From: Gemmatimonadota bacterium
Lineage (GTDB): Bacteria > Gemmatimonadota > Gemmatimonadetes > Gemmatimonadales > GWC2-71-9
DNA length: 41,411 nt
NCBI GenBank assembly: GCA_003222085.1
Contig: QHUK01000022.1
Span: 1 to 41,411, forward strand
Direction of reading: 5' to 3'
The translations under genes were made by a program, and so were the position numbers. This document shows, one piece after another, positions 1 to 8,517 of the stretch; positions within the stretch are counted from its first letter, which is position 1, and every line of letters begins with the position of its first letter. Below the pieces are notes generated by a model. The model saw only the letters and a list, made by a program, of their open reading frames with translations. It made no database searches and was not told the origin of the DNA.

Positions 1-40
1 TCCTCTACCGTCCTCTACCGCCTTCTACCATCTTCTTGCC
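1..40. repeat. Degenerate 10-bp tandem repeat upstream of coaX
   Basis: Four consecutive 10-bp units fill positions 1-40. The first two are identical (TCCTCTACCG) and the last two are degenerate. The array ends 2 bp before the coaX ATG, so it may contain the ribosome-binding region, although no clear Shine-Dalgarno sequence is present. The related unit CTCCACCGCC occurs in four copies at 30981-31020, again at the beginning of a gene. The array may continue upstream beyond the window edge. Confidence 0.75.
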
Positions 41-42
41 CC

Positions 43-822
43 ATGCTCCTCGCCATCAACATCAACAACACCGAAACGAAGGTTGGCCTGTTTCGCGGCG
101 ACAGCCTCGAGGCCCACTGGCGGCTCACGACCACGCCCTCGCGCACACCGGACGAGTGGGCGGCCACCCTCACGTCGTATCTGGCGCAGGAGGGCCGGTC
201 CACCCAGGAAGTCCGCGCTGCCGTCGTCGCGTCGGTAGTGCCGCCCGTGACCCAGGGGTTGTGCGAGGCCGTGGAGCGCGCGACGACCGTGCGCCCGGTG
301 GTGGTCGACGGTCACTCGCGCCTGCCGATCACGCTCGACGTGGAAGAGCCGCTGCAGGTCGGTGCGGACCGGATCCTGAACACACTCGCTGCCGCGCAGC
401 TGTTCCAGTGCGACTCGATCGTGGTCGATTTCGGCACCGCCACGACGTTCGATTGCATCACGGCGGACGGCCACTTCCTAGGCGGCGTGATCATGCCCGG
501 GATCCGCACCGCGTCGGACGCGCTCATTCGGGGCACGGCCAAGCTCCCCGCGACCGAGCTCACGCCGCCCTCGCGCACCATCGGACGACGGACCGAAGAA
601 GCGATTCGCTCGGGAGTGCTGCTGGGCACGGCGGACGCGGTGGATGGGATCGTGCGCCGCATCAAGGCCGAGTGGCCGAACGGTAAGACGCCGCGGGTCA
701 TCGCCACCGGCGGCCTCGCGAGTCTGGTCACGCCGCTGGTCCGTGAGATCGAGTCGGTGCACCCGGACCTCACCCTCACCGGGCTCCGCATCGCCGCCAC
801 GGCGCTCGGCCTGAAGTGGTAG
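43..822 (+). CDS. coaX: Type III pantothenate kinase
   Basis: Catalyses ATP-dependent phosphorylation of pantothenate, the first step of coenzyme A synthesis, in the cytoplasm. The 259-aa length is normal for CoaX. Visible family landmarks are the GADRILN segment (about residue 106), the second phosphate-binding block VVDFGTATTFD (about 127-137), GGVIMPGI, and the C-terminal ATGGLA stretch. The N-terminal motif is odd: CoaX proteins normally have DxGNT, whereas this one reads NINNT at residues 6-10, replacing the first Asp and the Gly. The rest of the fold looks intact. The ATG at 43 gives the canonical N-terminus MLLAI. The stop overlaps the GTG start of the following prenyltransferase, so translation of the two is probably coupled. 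Confidence 0.9.
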   Translation: MLLAININNTETKVGLFRGDSLEAHWRLTTTPSRTPDEWAATLTSYLAQEGRSTQEVRAAVVASVVPPVTQGLCEAVERATTVRPVVVDGHSRLPITLDVEEPLQVGADRILNTLAAAQLFQCDSIVVDFGTATTFDCITADGHFLGGVIMPGIRTASDALIRGTAKLPATELTPPSRTIGRRTEEAIRSGVLLGTADAVDGIVRRIKAEWPNGKTPRVIATGGLASLVTPLVREIESVHPDLTLTGLRIAATALGLKW

Positions 823-1736
823 TCGACGCGCGCACGCGGAACGCCTGGCGCCGCTGGGGCTATCGGCTGCTGCCGGGCGAGGTCTTCTCCTATGTGCTCC
901 ACATGCGCCCCGCCGAGTGGCCGATCATGGCGGGGCACACGCTGGTCGGGTACGTCCTTGCCGTCGGTTTCTCGGGCGTGGTGCGTGGTGCGTGGTGGTG
1001 GCAGACGCTGGGCGGCCTCGCGATCTGGGTCATCTTCCTGAACGGGGGCACGCTGGCCATCAACTCCGTCTTCGACAAGGACGAAGGCGACATCGGCTAC
1101 CTGAATGCGCCGCCCCCGCTGCCCCGGCACCTGCTCGCCTTCAGCGTGGCGCTGCTCGCCGGCGGTCAGCTGCTCGCCTTCGCGCTCCCGCCCGCGTTCC
1201 AGGTCGCGTACGCCGTCTGTTTCCTCCTGTCGATTCTCTACTCGGTGCCGCCGTTCCGCTTCAAGGCGGTGGCGGGCGTCGACTGGGTGATCAACATGTG
1301 GGGCTTCGGGACGCTCACGCCGTTTGCCGCGTGGGCCGCCACGGGCCGCCCGCTCGACGCGGGCCACGCCCTCGTCCTGCTCGGCTTCTGCCCGCTGTTC
1401 GCGGGGCTCTATCCGCTCACTCAGCTGTATCAGATGGAGGAAGATCGCCGCCGGGGCGACCGGACCCTCGCCCTGCTCCTCGGCTTGCGGGCGAGCCTCG
1501 GCGTCGCGATCGGATGCGCCACGCTGGCGATCGGGCTGTTCGGCTGGGCGGCGGCCGTCTTGAGGGTCCGGGCATGGTTGCTGGGCGTGCCGCTCGCCGC
1601 GTGGCTCGCGGTGCTCGTGCCCTGGTACCGGCGTCGGGAGGTGTTGATTCCCGCCGACCACCAGCGGCGGATGTACCGGGCGCTCGCCGCGTGGGCCATG
1701 ACCGATCTCGCAGTCTTGCTGGTGTTTGCCCGGTGA
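816..1736 (+). CDS. UbiA-family membrane prenyltransferase
   Basis: Polytopic membrane protein of 306 aa with about eight or nine hydrophobic segments. It carries the two Asp-rich motifs of the UbiA superfamily. The first is NSVFDKDEGD (about residues 88-97), an NxxxDxxxxD form of NDxxDxxxD, followed by the typical YSVPPFRFK loop. The second is QMEEDRRRGDRT (about 206-217). Family members transfer a polyprenyl diphosphate chain to an aromatic or lipid acceptor at the membrane, for example in quinone, chlorophyll, heme or ether-lipid pathways. The sequence alone does not identify the acceptor here, and the neighbours are not quinone genes. The GTG start at 816 overlaps the end of coaX by 7 bp. 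Confidence 0.85.
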   Translation: MVVDARTRNAWRRWGYRLLPGEVFSYVLHMRPAEWPIMAGHTLVGYVLAVGFSGVVRGAWWWQTLGGLAIWVIFLNGGTLAINSVFDKDEGDIGYLNAPPPLPRHLLAFSVALLAGGQLLAFALPPAFQVAYAVCFLLSILYSVPPFRFKAVAGVDWVINMWGFGTLTPFAAWAATGRPLDAGHALVLLGFCPLFAGLYPLTQLYQMEEDRRRGDRTLALLLGLRASLGVAIGCATLAIGLFGWAAAVLRVRAWLLGVPLAAWLAVLVPWYRRREVLIPADHQRRMYRALAAWAMTDLAVLLVFAR

Positions 1737-1753
1737 GAGCCCGCGCTTAGATT
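1726..1753 (+). promoter_or_regulatory. Possible promoter before the 202-aa membrane protein
   Basis: TTGCCC (1726-1731), a 16-bp spacer and TAGATT (1748-1753) resemble a housekeeping promoter. The -10 hexamer is identical to the stronger candidate before rimP. The -35 matches the consensus only partly, and the site overlaps the end of the prenyltransferase gene. Confidence 0.35.
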
Positions 1754-1802
1754 GCTGTGACGGGCCCTCCCTCCACTCCCAATCGGCGAGGAGCAGCGAA
1801 GC

Positions 1803-2411
1803 ATGTCGGTCACTGCGGCACCCGTTGTGTCGGACCGCTCCGACTTCCGCACCGTCACCGTGGGCGGCGCCCAGCTGGGCGTGGCGACGGCGGTGGCGGT
1901 CGTCGCGTTCCTCGCCACGTCGCGGCTCGTTCCGATCACCGCCGGCTTGCGGGAGGGGGTCGAGGCGCTCATCGTGTTGGCCGCCGGCTTGGCCGTTGCC
2001 TTCCTCCCCGCCCAATGGACGGTCGCGCGCAGCACCGAGGGCATTGCGGGCGCGGCGGCCTTGGGCCTCGTCGGCACCGTCGTATTCAGCGCCATCGACA
2101 TCGTTCTGTTGCGCCCCTTCAAGGCGTATCCCTGGACGTGGGACGCGATCGGTGGCGGAAGCACCTGGTGGTACCTGCCCGTGTGGTGGATGCTGGGCAC
2201 GTTCGTCGCCTGGATGGGCGGGATCGTGACTGCGGCCGGCGGCGAGACGATCCTCGCCCGCCGCGTGCTGCCGGCTGTCGCGGCGACCATCGTGGTGGCG
2301 TTGATCGTGCGGCTCTCCGGCGTCGCCGTGGAGCTCCCCGTCGCAACGGGCGGCGCCTTCACGGTCGTGGTCGCGGCGCTCGCCGTCCTCGCGCTGGCCC
2401 GTAAGGGCTAG
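1803..2411 (+). CDS. Hypothetical membrane protein, 202 aa
   Basis: I do not recognise a named family. The protein has a short polar N-terminus and then about five or six hydrophobic segments (about residues 24-42, 54-69, 80-97, 124-146, 155-171 and 180-197). Between the third and fourth lies a Trp-rich loop containing AYPWTW and STWWYLP. This is an inner-membrane protein without visible catalytic residues. The ATG at 1803 is preceded by GAGGAGC, an acceptable ribosome-binding site. A possible promoter lies about 50 bp upstream, and a second small membrane protein follows 30 bp downstream. Confidence 0.7.
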   Translation: MSVTAAPVVSDRSDFRTVTVGGAQLGVATAVAVVAFLATSRLVPITAGLREGVEALIVLAAGLAVAFLPAQWTVARSTEGIAGAAALGLVGTVVFSAIDIVLLRPFKAYPWTWDAIGGGSTWWYLPVWWMLGTFVAWMGGIVTAAGGETILARRVLPAVAATIVVALIVRLSGVAVELPVATGGAFTVVVAALAVLALARKG

Positions 2412-2441
2412 CGCGCGGGGAGCGGGAACGGGGGGGGCCAC

Positions 2442-2726
2442 GTGCCCCGCTGGCTCGCTCACCTGTTGGTCGTCGTGGGATGGCTCATGACGCCTGTCCT
2501 TGCGTGGTCGGCCTCGTACGTCGGGCTGTGGGCCGGCGCGCTGGTGGCCACCGGTTTCGCTCGTCCCGTCATCATGCTCGGCATAGCAGCCGCCGTCGCC
2601 GCCGTCTGTGGCTTCACCGCCCTCTTCATCTGGGTCCGCTTCATGCGTCGCGTCCCGCACCTCCTGTCCCATCACATGGCGCCGCGCACCTCGGAGGAGC
2701 ATCGCGCCGTTGCCGCGGCTGACTGA
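2442..2726 (+). CDS. Small hypothetical membrane protein, 94 aa
   Basis: No family recognised. Three hydrophobic stretches can be seen (about residues 5-22, 26-40 and 43-66), followed by a basic turn (RFMRRVPHLLSHH) and a polar tail, so the C-terminus is probably cytoplasmic. The start is GTG after a G-rich tract that can serve as ribosome-binding site. Its end overlaps the likely TTG start of the downstream NlpC/P60 gene by 17 bp, which suggests joint transcription and possibly coupled translation. Confidence 0.6.
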   Translation: MPRWLAHLLVVVGWLMTPVLAWSASYVGLWAGALVATGFARPVIMLGIAAAVAAVCGFTALFIWVRFMRRVPHLLSHHMAPRTSEEHRAVAAAD

Positions 2727-3702
2727 GCCCTGGCGGCTTGCGCCGCTCCTCGTCCTCCCGGTCACGCTCGCGGCGCAGGCGGGCGGCCGCGGGCTGGAGC
2801 TCCATCTCGGGCGCTGGTACAACGGCAATCGCGCCGACGTCTACGAATTTCGGACCACTTCGCCCATGCGAGGGACGTTCACACACGGGTTCGGCGCGTC
2901 GGTGCTCGTGAACGACTCGCTCGGCCGGCGACGCGCCTTTTACGGGCTCGGGTACGAGATCCAGGCGGGCCGTGGCCGCACCACGCTCGGACCCTATGCG
3001 CTCGCCGGCCTGGCGCTCGGTTTGTCCACCGACCCTGGGACGCAGGACCTCGCCGCCCAGTGGAGTGTGGGCGGTGGAGTCGAGTGGCGGCCGCTGGCAT
3101 GGCTGGCGGTGGGAACGGAGGTACGCTATCGGCTCGAGGATCGCGGGCCGCGCGGGTTCTGGAATCCGCGCAACGACGCGCGCAAAGGGGTGAGTGCCGT
3201 GCTCGGAGTGTCCTTCGGAGGGGGAGGGGGAGGGGGAGCGGGAGGACGGGGGGGAGGCGGGTACGGCGTTCCGCCCGAGCTTCCGCCCCCTACTCCACCC
3301 ACGACGATCAGCGGCAATGCCGCCGATGTGGTCCAAACCGCCATCGAGTCCCTCGGCACGCCCTACATCTGGGGCGGCACCGCCGACAACGGATTCGATT
3401 GCTCGGGGCTGATTCAGTACGCCTACGGCCAGCACGGCATTCGGCTGCCGCGCATGAGCCGCGATCAGGCGCACGCGGGCGCCGAGGTCCCGCCGGTGGT
3501 CGATGCACTCCGCCCGGGCGACATCCTCCTCTTGTCGGCCCGGCCCGGGGCAGGCGTGACCCACGTCGGGATGTACGTGGGCGAGCTCAAATTCATCCAC
3601 AGCTCGAACCGGGGGGTGAAGCTGTCGCGTCTGGATCCGCAGGACCCGGAGGGGGCCTACTGGTTGGACCGGTGGGTGGGGGCGCGGAGAATAATCCCGT
3701 GA
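2710..3702 (+). CDS. Secreted NlpC/P60 peptidase with a beta-barrel-like N-terminal half
   Basis: Predicted cell-wall hydrolase of 330 aa. The TTG start at 2710 was chosen because it immediately precedes a good signal peptide (LAPLLVLPVTLAAQA); the frame is open further upstream but overlaps the previous gene. Residues about 25-170 look like a small outer-membrane-type beta domain, with alternating hydrophobic strands rich in Gly, Tyr and Trp (for example GPYALAGLALGLS and WLAVGTEVRYRL). A Gly-rich then Pro-rich linker (about 170-200) follows. The C-terminal NlpC/P60 domain (about 205-330) has the catalytic Cys231 in FDCSGL, His285 in THVGMYVG and His297 in FIHSS. Family members cleave peptide stems of peptidoglycan. 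The barrel-plus-NlpC/P60 combination is unusual. The linker is encoded by a GGGGGA-type simple repeat (about 3218-3262). Confidence 0.8.
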   Translation: MPRLTEPWRLAPLLVLPVTLAAQAGGRGLELHLGRWYNGNRADVYEFRTTSPMRGTFTHGFGASVLVNDSLGRRRAFYGLGYEIQAGRGRTTLGPYALAGLALGLSTDPGTQDLAAQWSVGGGVEWRPLAWLAVGTEVRYRLEDRGPRGFWNPRNDARKGVSAVLGVSFGGGGGGGAGGRGGGGYGVPPELPPPTPPTTISGNAADVVQTAIESLGTPYIWGGTADNGFDCSGLIQYAYGQHGIRLPRMSRDQAHAGAEVPPVVDALRPGDILLLSARPGAGVTHVGMYVGELKFIHSSNRGVKLSRLDPQDPEGAYWLDRWVGARRIIP

Positions 3703-4205
3703 GGCGTCGTCGGGTTAGGCGTTGCCGGATAGAGCGTTTCCGGGTGACGCGTTCCCAGGTTGCCGAACGGTATCGCTGGCTTCGCCCCTTTCGGCAACTC
3801 GGCATCGCCGTATTCGGGAACGCCCTACTCCTCGCATGCGCCCCCCCCACCCGCTACGAGCAGCCCTCGGCAGTGCGAGGGTACGAGATCCTCATTACGC
3901 GGCGTGATTCCCTGGGCCAGGGTATTGCGGAGGGCCTCAGACGCCGCGGGTTCACGGTGCGTCGCTCGGTGCGCGGCGGGAGCAGGCCTACGGCGTATCT
4001 GCTCTCCTTTACGTTCCGAGACGCCGAGCCGGGCGCCGTCACCTGGGTTCATGTGCGGCTGGCGGATACTCGCACCGGGGTGGTCGTGGCGGCGGTGTCG
4101 GCGCCGCTCGACTCCCTGGGCGCCACAACGCCGGACCACGCCCGCGCGATCGTAGACTCGCTCGCCGCCTCCCCCGCCCTCGGACGCCGGCTCTCGCCCC
4201 CTTGA
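3699..4205 (+). CDS. Putative lipoprotein of unknown function
   Basis: No family recognised. A hydrophobic segment ends in a lipobox (LLLAC, Cys at 3837-3839), indicating export and lipid anchoring. The mature part of about 120 aa is an alpha/beta-like sequence ([16 protein letters not shown], then strands such as AYLLSFTF and WVHVRLADT). Two starts are possible. GTG at 3699 makes a GTGA overlap with the preceding stop, but its first residues are four copies of an Arg-rich pentad encoded by a 15-bp repeat. GTG at 3744 gives a 153-aa product with a more ordinary signal peptide. I list the longer form because of the overlap, but the shorter one is plausible. Confidence 0.6.
   Translation: MRRRRVRRCRIERFRVTRSQVAERYRWLRPFRQLGIAVFGNALLLACAPPTRYEQPSAVRGYEILITRRDSLGQGIAEGLRRRGFTVRRSVRGGSRPTAYLLSFTFRDAEPGAVTWVHVRLADTRTGVVVAAVSAPLDSLGATTPDHARAIVDSLAASPALGRRLSPP
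3705..3764. repeat. 15-bp tandem repeat, four degenerate units
   Basis: Four head-to-tail 15-bp units occupy 3705-3719, 3720-3734, 3735-3749 and 3750-3764. Each begins with CGT and reads approximately CGTTNCCGGRTNNNG. If translated in the lipoprotein frame they give the pentads [15 protein letters not shown] and RSQVA. The copy number matches the four-unit 10-bp and 7-bp arrays elsewhere in the window. Confidence 0.65.
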
Positions 4206-4230
4206 CAGGCTGCGACCGCGGGGAGAGATT
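4202..4230 (+). promoter_or_regulatory. Probable groESL promoter
   Basis: A perfect -35 hexamer TTGACA (4202-4207) overlaps the stop of the upstream lipoprotein gene. After a 17-bp spacer lies GAGATT (4225-4230), one base different from the TAGATT -10 box seen before rimP. Transcription would start just before the CIRCE operator at 4244-4270, placing the operator at the start of the transcript as is usual for HrcA-regulated groESL operons. Confidence 0.6.
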
Positions 4231-4243
4231 CCTCGCGGTTGGT

Positions 4244-4270
4244 TTAGCACTCTCCAGGCGAGAGTGCTAA
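4244..4270. promoter_or_regulatory. CIRCE operator (HrcA binding site)
   Basis: The inverted repeat TTAGCACTC (4244-4252), a 9-bp spacer and GAGTGCTAA (4262-4270) match the CIRCE consensus exactly. CIRCE is bound by the heat-shock repressor HrcA, which is released when GroEL is titrated by unfolded protein. It lies 56 bp upstream of the groES start. The hrcA gene itself is not in the window. Confidence 0.97.
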
Positions 4271-4326
4271 CAACATTGTTCCACAAGCACTTAGAACCAG
4301 GCACCGAGGTGGAGGACTCTAGCACC

Positions 4327-4641
4327 ATGGCAACCGCAACGGCTGCGAAGACGAAACTGAAGATCTTCCCGCTTGCGGATCGGGTGGCCATTCGGCCGAT
4401 GGAGGAGACGGAGACCATGAAGGGCGGTCTCTACATCCCCGACACGGCCAAGGAAAAGCCGATCCAGGGCGAGGTGATCGCAGTGGGTCCCGGACGTCGG
4501 GAGAAGGATGCGCTGGTCCCGATGGAGCTGAAGGTCGGAGACCGGGTGGTGTACGGCAAGTACAGCGGCACTCAGGTGGAGCTCGAGGGTGAAGAGATCA
4601 TCCTCATCAAGGAAGCGGACGTCATCGCCAAGCTTGGCTGA
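4327..4641 (+). CDS. groES: Co-chaperonin GroES
   Basis: Heptameric lid of the GroEL folding chamber, cytoplasmic. The 104-aa product shows the normal landmarks: LADRVAIRP near the N-terminus, the mobile loop with [13 protein letters not shown] (about 37-49), GEVIAVGPG, and the closing [20 protein letters not shown] strand region. The ATG at 4327 was preferred over an in-frame upstream ATG at 4264 because it follows GGAGG (4311-4315) and the upstream codon lies inside the CIRCE operator. The N-terminus has a short Ala/Thr/Lys-rich extension ([10 protein letters not shown]) before the conserved core. The gene is 21 bp upstream of groEL and controlled by CIRCE. Confidence 0.97.
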   Translation: MATATAAKTKLKIFPLADRVAIRPMEETETMKGGLYIPDTAKEKPIQGEVIAVGPGRREKDALVPMELKVGDRVVYGKYSGTQVELEGEEIILIKEADVIAKLG

Positions 4642-4662
4642 GGTTCCTAGGAGGAAACAGAC

Positions 4663-6303
<1,641 letters not shown>

Positions 6304-6306
6304 CAG

Positions 6307-6360
6307 CTAGACGCACAGACGCACAGACGCGCCGTCGCACAGACGCGTAGACGCTCAGAG
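6307..6360. repeat. 8-bp tandem repeat between groEL stop and terminator
   Basis: Starting 3 bp after the groEL stop, CTAG leads into six 8-bp units of consensus AGACGCAC (6309-6356); the fourth is degenerate. The array abuts the terminator hairpin at 6361. The same unit follows the PilX-like gene at 9658-9691, in the same position relative to stop codon and terminator. Confidence 0.85.
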
Positions 6361-6395
6361 CGCCCCGGAGAGCAATCTCCGGGGCGTTCGTTTTT
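6361..6395 (+). terminator. Rho-independent terminator of groESL
   Basis: An 11-bp perfect stem (6361-6371 with 6376-6386) closes a GCAA tetraloop and is followed by TTCGTTTTT (6387-6395). The GC-rich stem, stable GNRA loop and T-run make this a textbook intrinsic terminator for the groESL operon. Confidence 0.95.
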
Positions 6396-6589
6396 GGCCA
6401 GACTGCCCGCGGTCACCGGCGTTGTGTGATGCGGCGCACCACCCCCTCCGAGGTGTACGGAATTTCGACATGGCGGCCGTGCCAGATGTGACAACGATGC
6501 TTGCTATACCATCTATATATTGTACCATGACAAGTTGTTGTACATTGCCCGATGTCTGGGAGATTGACACTGTGCAAAGCGTGAGCAGT
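6396..6589. promoter_or_regulatory. AT-rich intergenic region upstream of pilin operon
   Basis: No gene is apparent here. The stretch at about 6487-6570 is markedly AT-rich compared with the rest of the window and contains TATATATT (6514-6521) and a direct repeat of TTGTAC (6520-6525 and 6538-6543). It also holds a TTGACA (6564-6569) without a convincing -10 at the right distance. This is the likely promoter and operator region of the minor-pilin operon, but I cannot assign a transcription start. Confidence 0.45.
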
Positions 6590-6653
6590 CCGACGCCGTG
6601 GCCAGCAGGCGTAGGCATGTGCCTTGCTCGGGCAACGGCCGTCGGCAACCGAG
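6590..6653 (+). other. Structured 5' leader of the pilin operon with alternative hairpins
   Basis: The predicted RNA can fold into a long hairpin: CCGAC (6590-6594) and GGCC (6600-6603) pair with GGCCGTCGG (6637-6645), with an inner AGCAGG (6604-6609) to CCTTGCT (6622-6628) stem. A mutually exclusive hairpin pairs CTCGG (6627-6631) with CCGAG (6649-6653). The ribosome-binding site AGGGAGG (6668-6674) lies just downstream. Alternative folding of this kind is typical of riboswitches and attenuators, but I could not match it to a known class. Confidence 0.4.
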
Positions 6654-6679
6654 TTGTAACCGCCGTTAGGGAGGTGTCC

Positions 6680-7162
6680 GTGCGCAGTCGCTCGAGGTCG
6701 CGTCAGGCTCAGGCCGGGCTCACGTTCGTCGAACTGATCATCGTGTTCGTCGTGCTCGGCTTGCTCCTGTCGATCACGGTCAGGGCGGTGCGCGGCTCAT
6801 GGGTGGCGGCGTCGCGCCGCTCCGCCAGCCGCGACGTCACCGCGTACCTGTACCGGGCGCGCGGCATCGCGATCCAGCAGAGCCGGGCGGCCTGGCTGGT
6901 CCGCAGCGGCAACATCCTGAAGATCTTGGTCGATTCGTCGGGGACGCCGGTGCAGCTGGGGTCCCAAATCAACTTCTCCCAGCGCTACGGCGCGACCTTG
7001 GGCTTCAGCCCGACCCCGAAGGACGACGTCCAGTTCGATCCCCGCGGGTTCGCCGTCGGCGTGACAGCGAGCGCGCCCAAATTCATCGTCGCCCTCGGAG
7101 GCCGCACCGATACTGTGTGCGTGACGAGCCTCGGGAAGATCACCACACGGAGTTGTCCATGA
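6680..7162 (+). CDS. Type IV pilin-like protein, GspH/FimT type
   Basis: Minor pilin or pseudopilin of 160 aa. The class III leader ends in Gly before LTFVELIIVFVVLGLLL, giving the prepilin peptidase site and the Glu at +5 of the mature protein. The rest resembles GspH/FimT proteins: helix, then a beta-rich domain with FDPRGFAVG and a C-terminal Cys pair (VCVTSLGKITTRSC). GTG at 6680 was chosen because AGGGAGG lies 5 bp upstream; the frame is open further 5' but runs through the structured leader. It is the first gene of a four-gene minor-pilin operon, and its stop overlaps the next ATG. Confidence 0.85.
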   Translation: MRSRSRSRQAQAGLTFVELIIVFVVLGLLLSITVRAVRGSWVAASRRSASRDVTAYLYRARGIAIQQSRAAWLVRSGNILKILVDSSGTPVQLGSQINFSQRYGATLGFSPTPKDDVQFDPRGFAVGVTASAPKFIVALGGRTDTVCVTSLGKITTRSCP

Positions 7163-7530
7163 CCCCTGGCGTGTCAGTATCCATGTCTCCGCGCTCGGAG
7201 CGGGGCTTCACGATCGTCGAGCTTCTGGTCGCCGTCGTGATCTTCAGCGTCGGCCTGCTCGCCCTGGCGGGGACGGCGTCGGTGATCCTGACGACCCTGA
7301 CCAGCACCCAGTCCCGCACGATCGCGGCGGGCGTGGCCGAATCGCGCTTCGAGCGGATCCGGGCCACCGCGTGCCCGGCGCGGGCGAGCGGCTCGACCAG
7401 GACCCGGGGCATTACCGAGTCGTGGACGCTCGACCGGCTCGCCCGTGCCGATGACGTAACCGTCGCCGTCACGTTCCTGAGCAACCATCAGTCCCGCACC
7501 GAAAGGTTCCGGAGCTTTCTGCCATGCTGA
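7159..7530 (+). CDS. Type IV pilus minor pilin, PilV-like
   Basis: A 123-aa prepilin with cleavage motif RG followed by FTIVELLVAVVIFSVGLLALAG, which has the conserved Glu at mature position 5. The short soluble domain contains two Cys residues (ATACPA and the terminal FLPC). Position and size match PilV/GspI-like minor pilins, which prime pilus or pseudopilus assembly at the inner membrane. The ATG at 7159 overlaps the preceding stop as ATGA. An ATG at 7183 is an alternative start giving a shorter leader. The 3' end overlaps the start of the PilW-like gene. Confidence 0.85.
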   Translation: MTPGVSVSMSPRSERGFTIVELLVAVVIFSVGLLALAGTASVILTTLTSTQSRTIAAGVAESRFERIRATACPARASGSTRTRGITESWTLDRLARADDVTVAVTFLSNHQSRTERFRSFLPC

Positions 7531-8468
7531 CCATCCGCAGAGCCCCGTCGCGCCGGGCCGGGTTCACCCTCATCGAGCTCGTCATCGCCATGGTGCTGAT
7601 GAGCCTCGTGGGGGGCGCCATTGTCAAGTTGCTGCTCCGGCAGCAGCGCTTCTACAACAGCACCAGCGATCTGATCCAGACCCGACAGCAGATCCGCCAG
7701 GCCGCCGCGATGCTCCCCTCGGATCTGCGGGGGATCTCGAGCATCGGTGGGGACATCTTCTCCATGTCCGACTCGGCGCTGGAGTTCCGCTCTGTGTTCG
7801 GCAGCTCGGTGGTGTGCGTCAACGCCGGGGGCACGCTCTCGACCGTCCCGCGGAACCTCGCCTCGCGCGCGACGATGACCAACTGGGCCACGACACCGGT
7901 GGTCGGCGACTCACTCGTCGTCTACAACAACGGAGCGACCTTGGCGGTGGCCGGCCAGGGCTGGTTATTCTACCGGATCACCGCCGTCACGCCCGTGACC
8001 ACCAACGCCGCCAACGGCTGCCCGAACGCGACCGGGCTCACGCGGGCGGGGGACATCACAGCCGCCAATCCGAGCCTCCAGCTCGGCCTCACGCCCGCGG
8101 CCCCCAACACGATCGCTGTGGGCGCGGCGATTCGGTTCTTCCGCCACGTGCGCTACCGCATCTACCGCGAGACGGACAACCAGTGGTATCTCGGGTTTTA
8201 CAACTGCCTGTTCGGCCGGGTGCCGGTCTGTAACGTCACTCAGCCGATCGCCGGCCCGTTCCAGCCCTACGCGACCAACGGGACCAGCGGCGTGCAGTTC
8301 GCCTACTACGACGTCGCCGGCGCCGTTACCGCGAACCCCCTCCAGGTCGCGCGCATCAGTCTCGTCGTACGGGGGCAGTCGACGGGGCTCGTCAACTTGA
8401 GCGGGGGTGGCGGCACCGTCTTCCACGACTCGCTGCGCATCGAAGTCGGCTTGCGCAACCGGCAGTGA
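7524..8468 (+). CDS. Type IV pilus minor pilin, PilW-like
   Basis: A 314-aa prepilin with leader ending AG before FTLIELVIAMVLMSLVGGAIV (Glu at mature position 5). The long soluble domain starts with an amphipathic helix (LIQTRQQIRQAAAMLPSDL) and continues as a beta-rich domain with paired Cys residues, as in PilW/GspJ minor pilins. It likely works with the other minor pilins of this operon in initiating pilus fibres. It overlaps the PilV-like gene by 7 bp. Confidence 0.85.
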   Translation: MLTIRRAPSRRAGFTLIELVIAMVLMSLVGGAIVKLLLRQQRFYNSTSDLIQTRQQIRQAAAMLPSDLRGISSIGGDIFSMSDSALEFRSVFGSSVVCVNAGGTLSTVPRNLASRATMTNWATTPVVGDSLVVYNNGATLAVAGQGWLFYRITAVTPVTTNAANGCPNATGLTRAGDITAANPSLQLGLTPAAPNTIAVGAAIRFFRHVRYRIYRETDNQWYLGFYNCLFGRVPVCNVTQPIAGPFQPYATNGTSGVQFAYYDVAGAVTANPLQVARISLVVRGQSTGLVNLSGGGGTVFHDSLRIEVGLRNRQ

Positions 8469-8517
8469 CCGTCACCAGAACCCGATTTCCAGTCACCTGA
8501 TACGGAACGAGGGCGGT

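Noticed and set aside
312..2828. Very long minus-strand open frame (838 codons) opposite coaX and the prenyltransferase
   Set aside because: It runs antisense to well-recognised genes, has Arg/Gly/His-rich low-complexity composition and no recognisable domain; high GC makes such shadows common.
6309..6356. CRISPR-like array
   Set aside because: Units are 8 bp and contiguous with no spacers; no cas gene is nearby.
6541..6600. Sigma-54 promoter for the pilin operon
   Set aside because: No GG-N10-GC arrangement with the flanking TGGCAC and TTGCA bases was found.
6571..6660. Possible cyclic di-GMP-I (GEMM) riboswitch before the pilin operon
   Set aside because: TGTGCAAAGC resembles one conserved strand of GEMM, but the GGCAAACC partner and the 3' GGGTTACC element are absent at the right places.
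6422..6679. N-terminal extension of the first pilin gene up to 6422
   Set aside because: The open frame continues upstream, but it would precede the prepilin leader by about 86 residues, and a proper Shine-Dalgarno lies just before GTG 6680.
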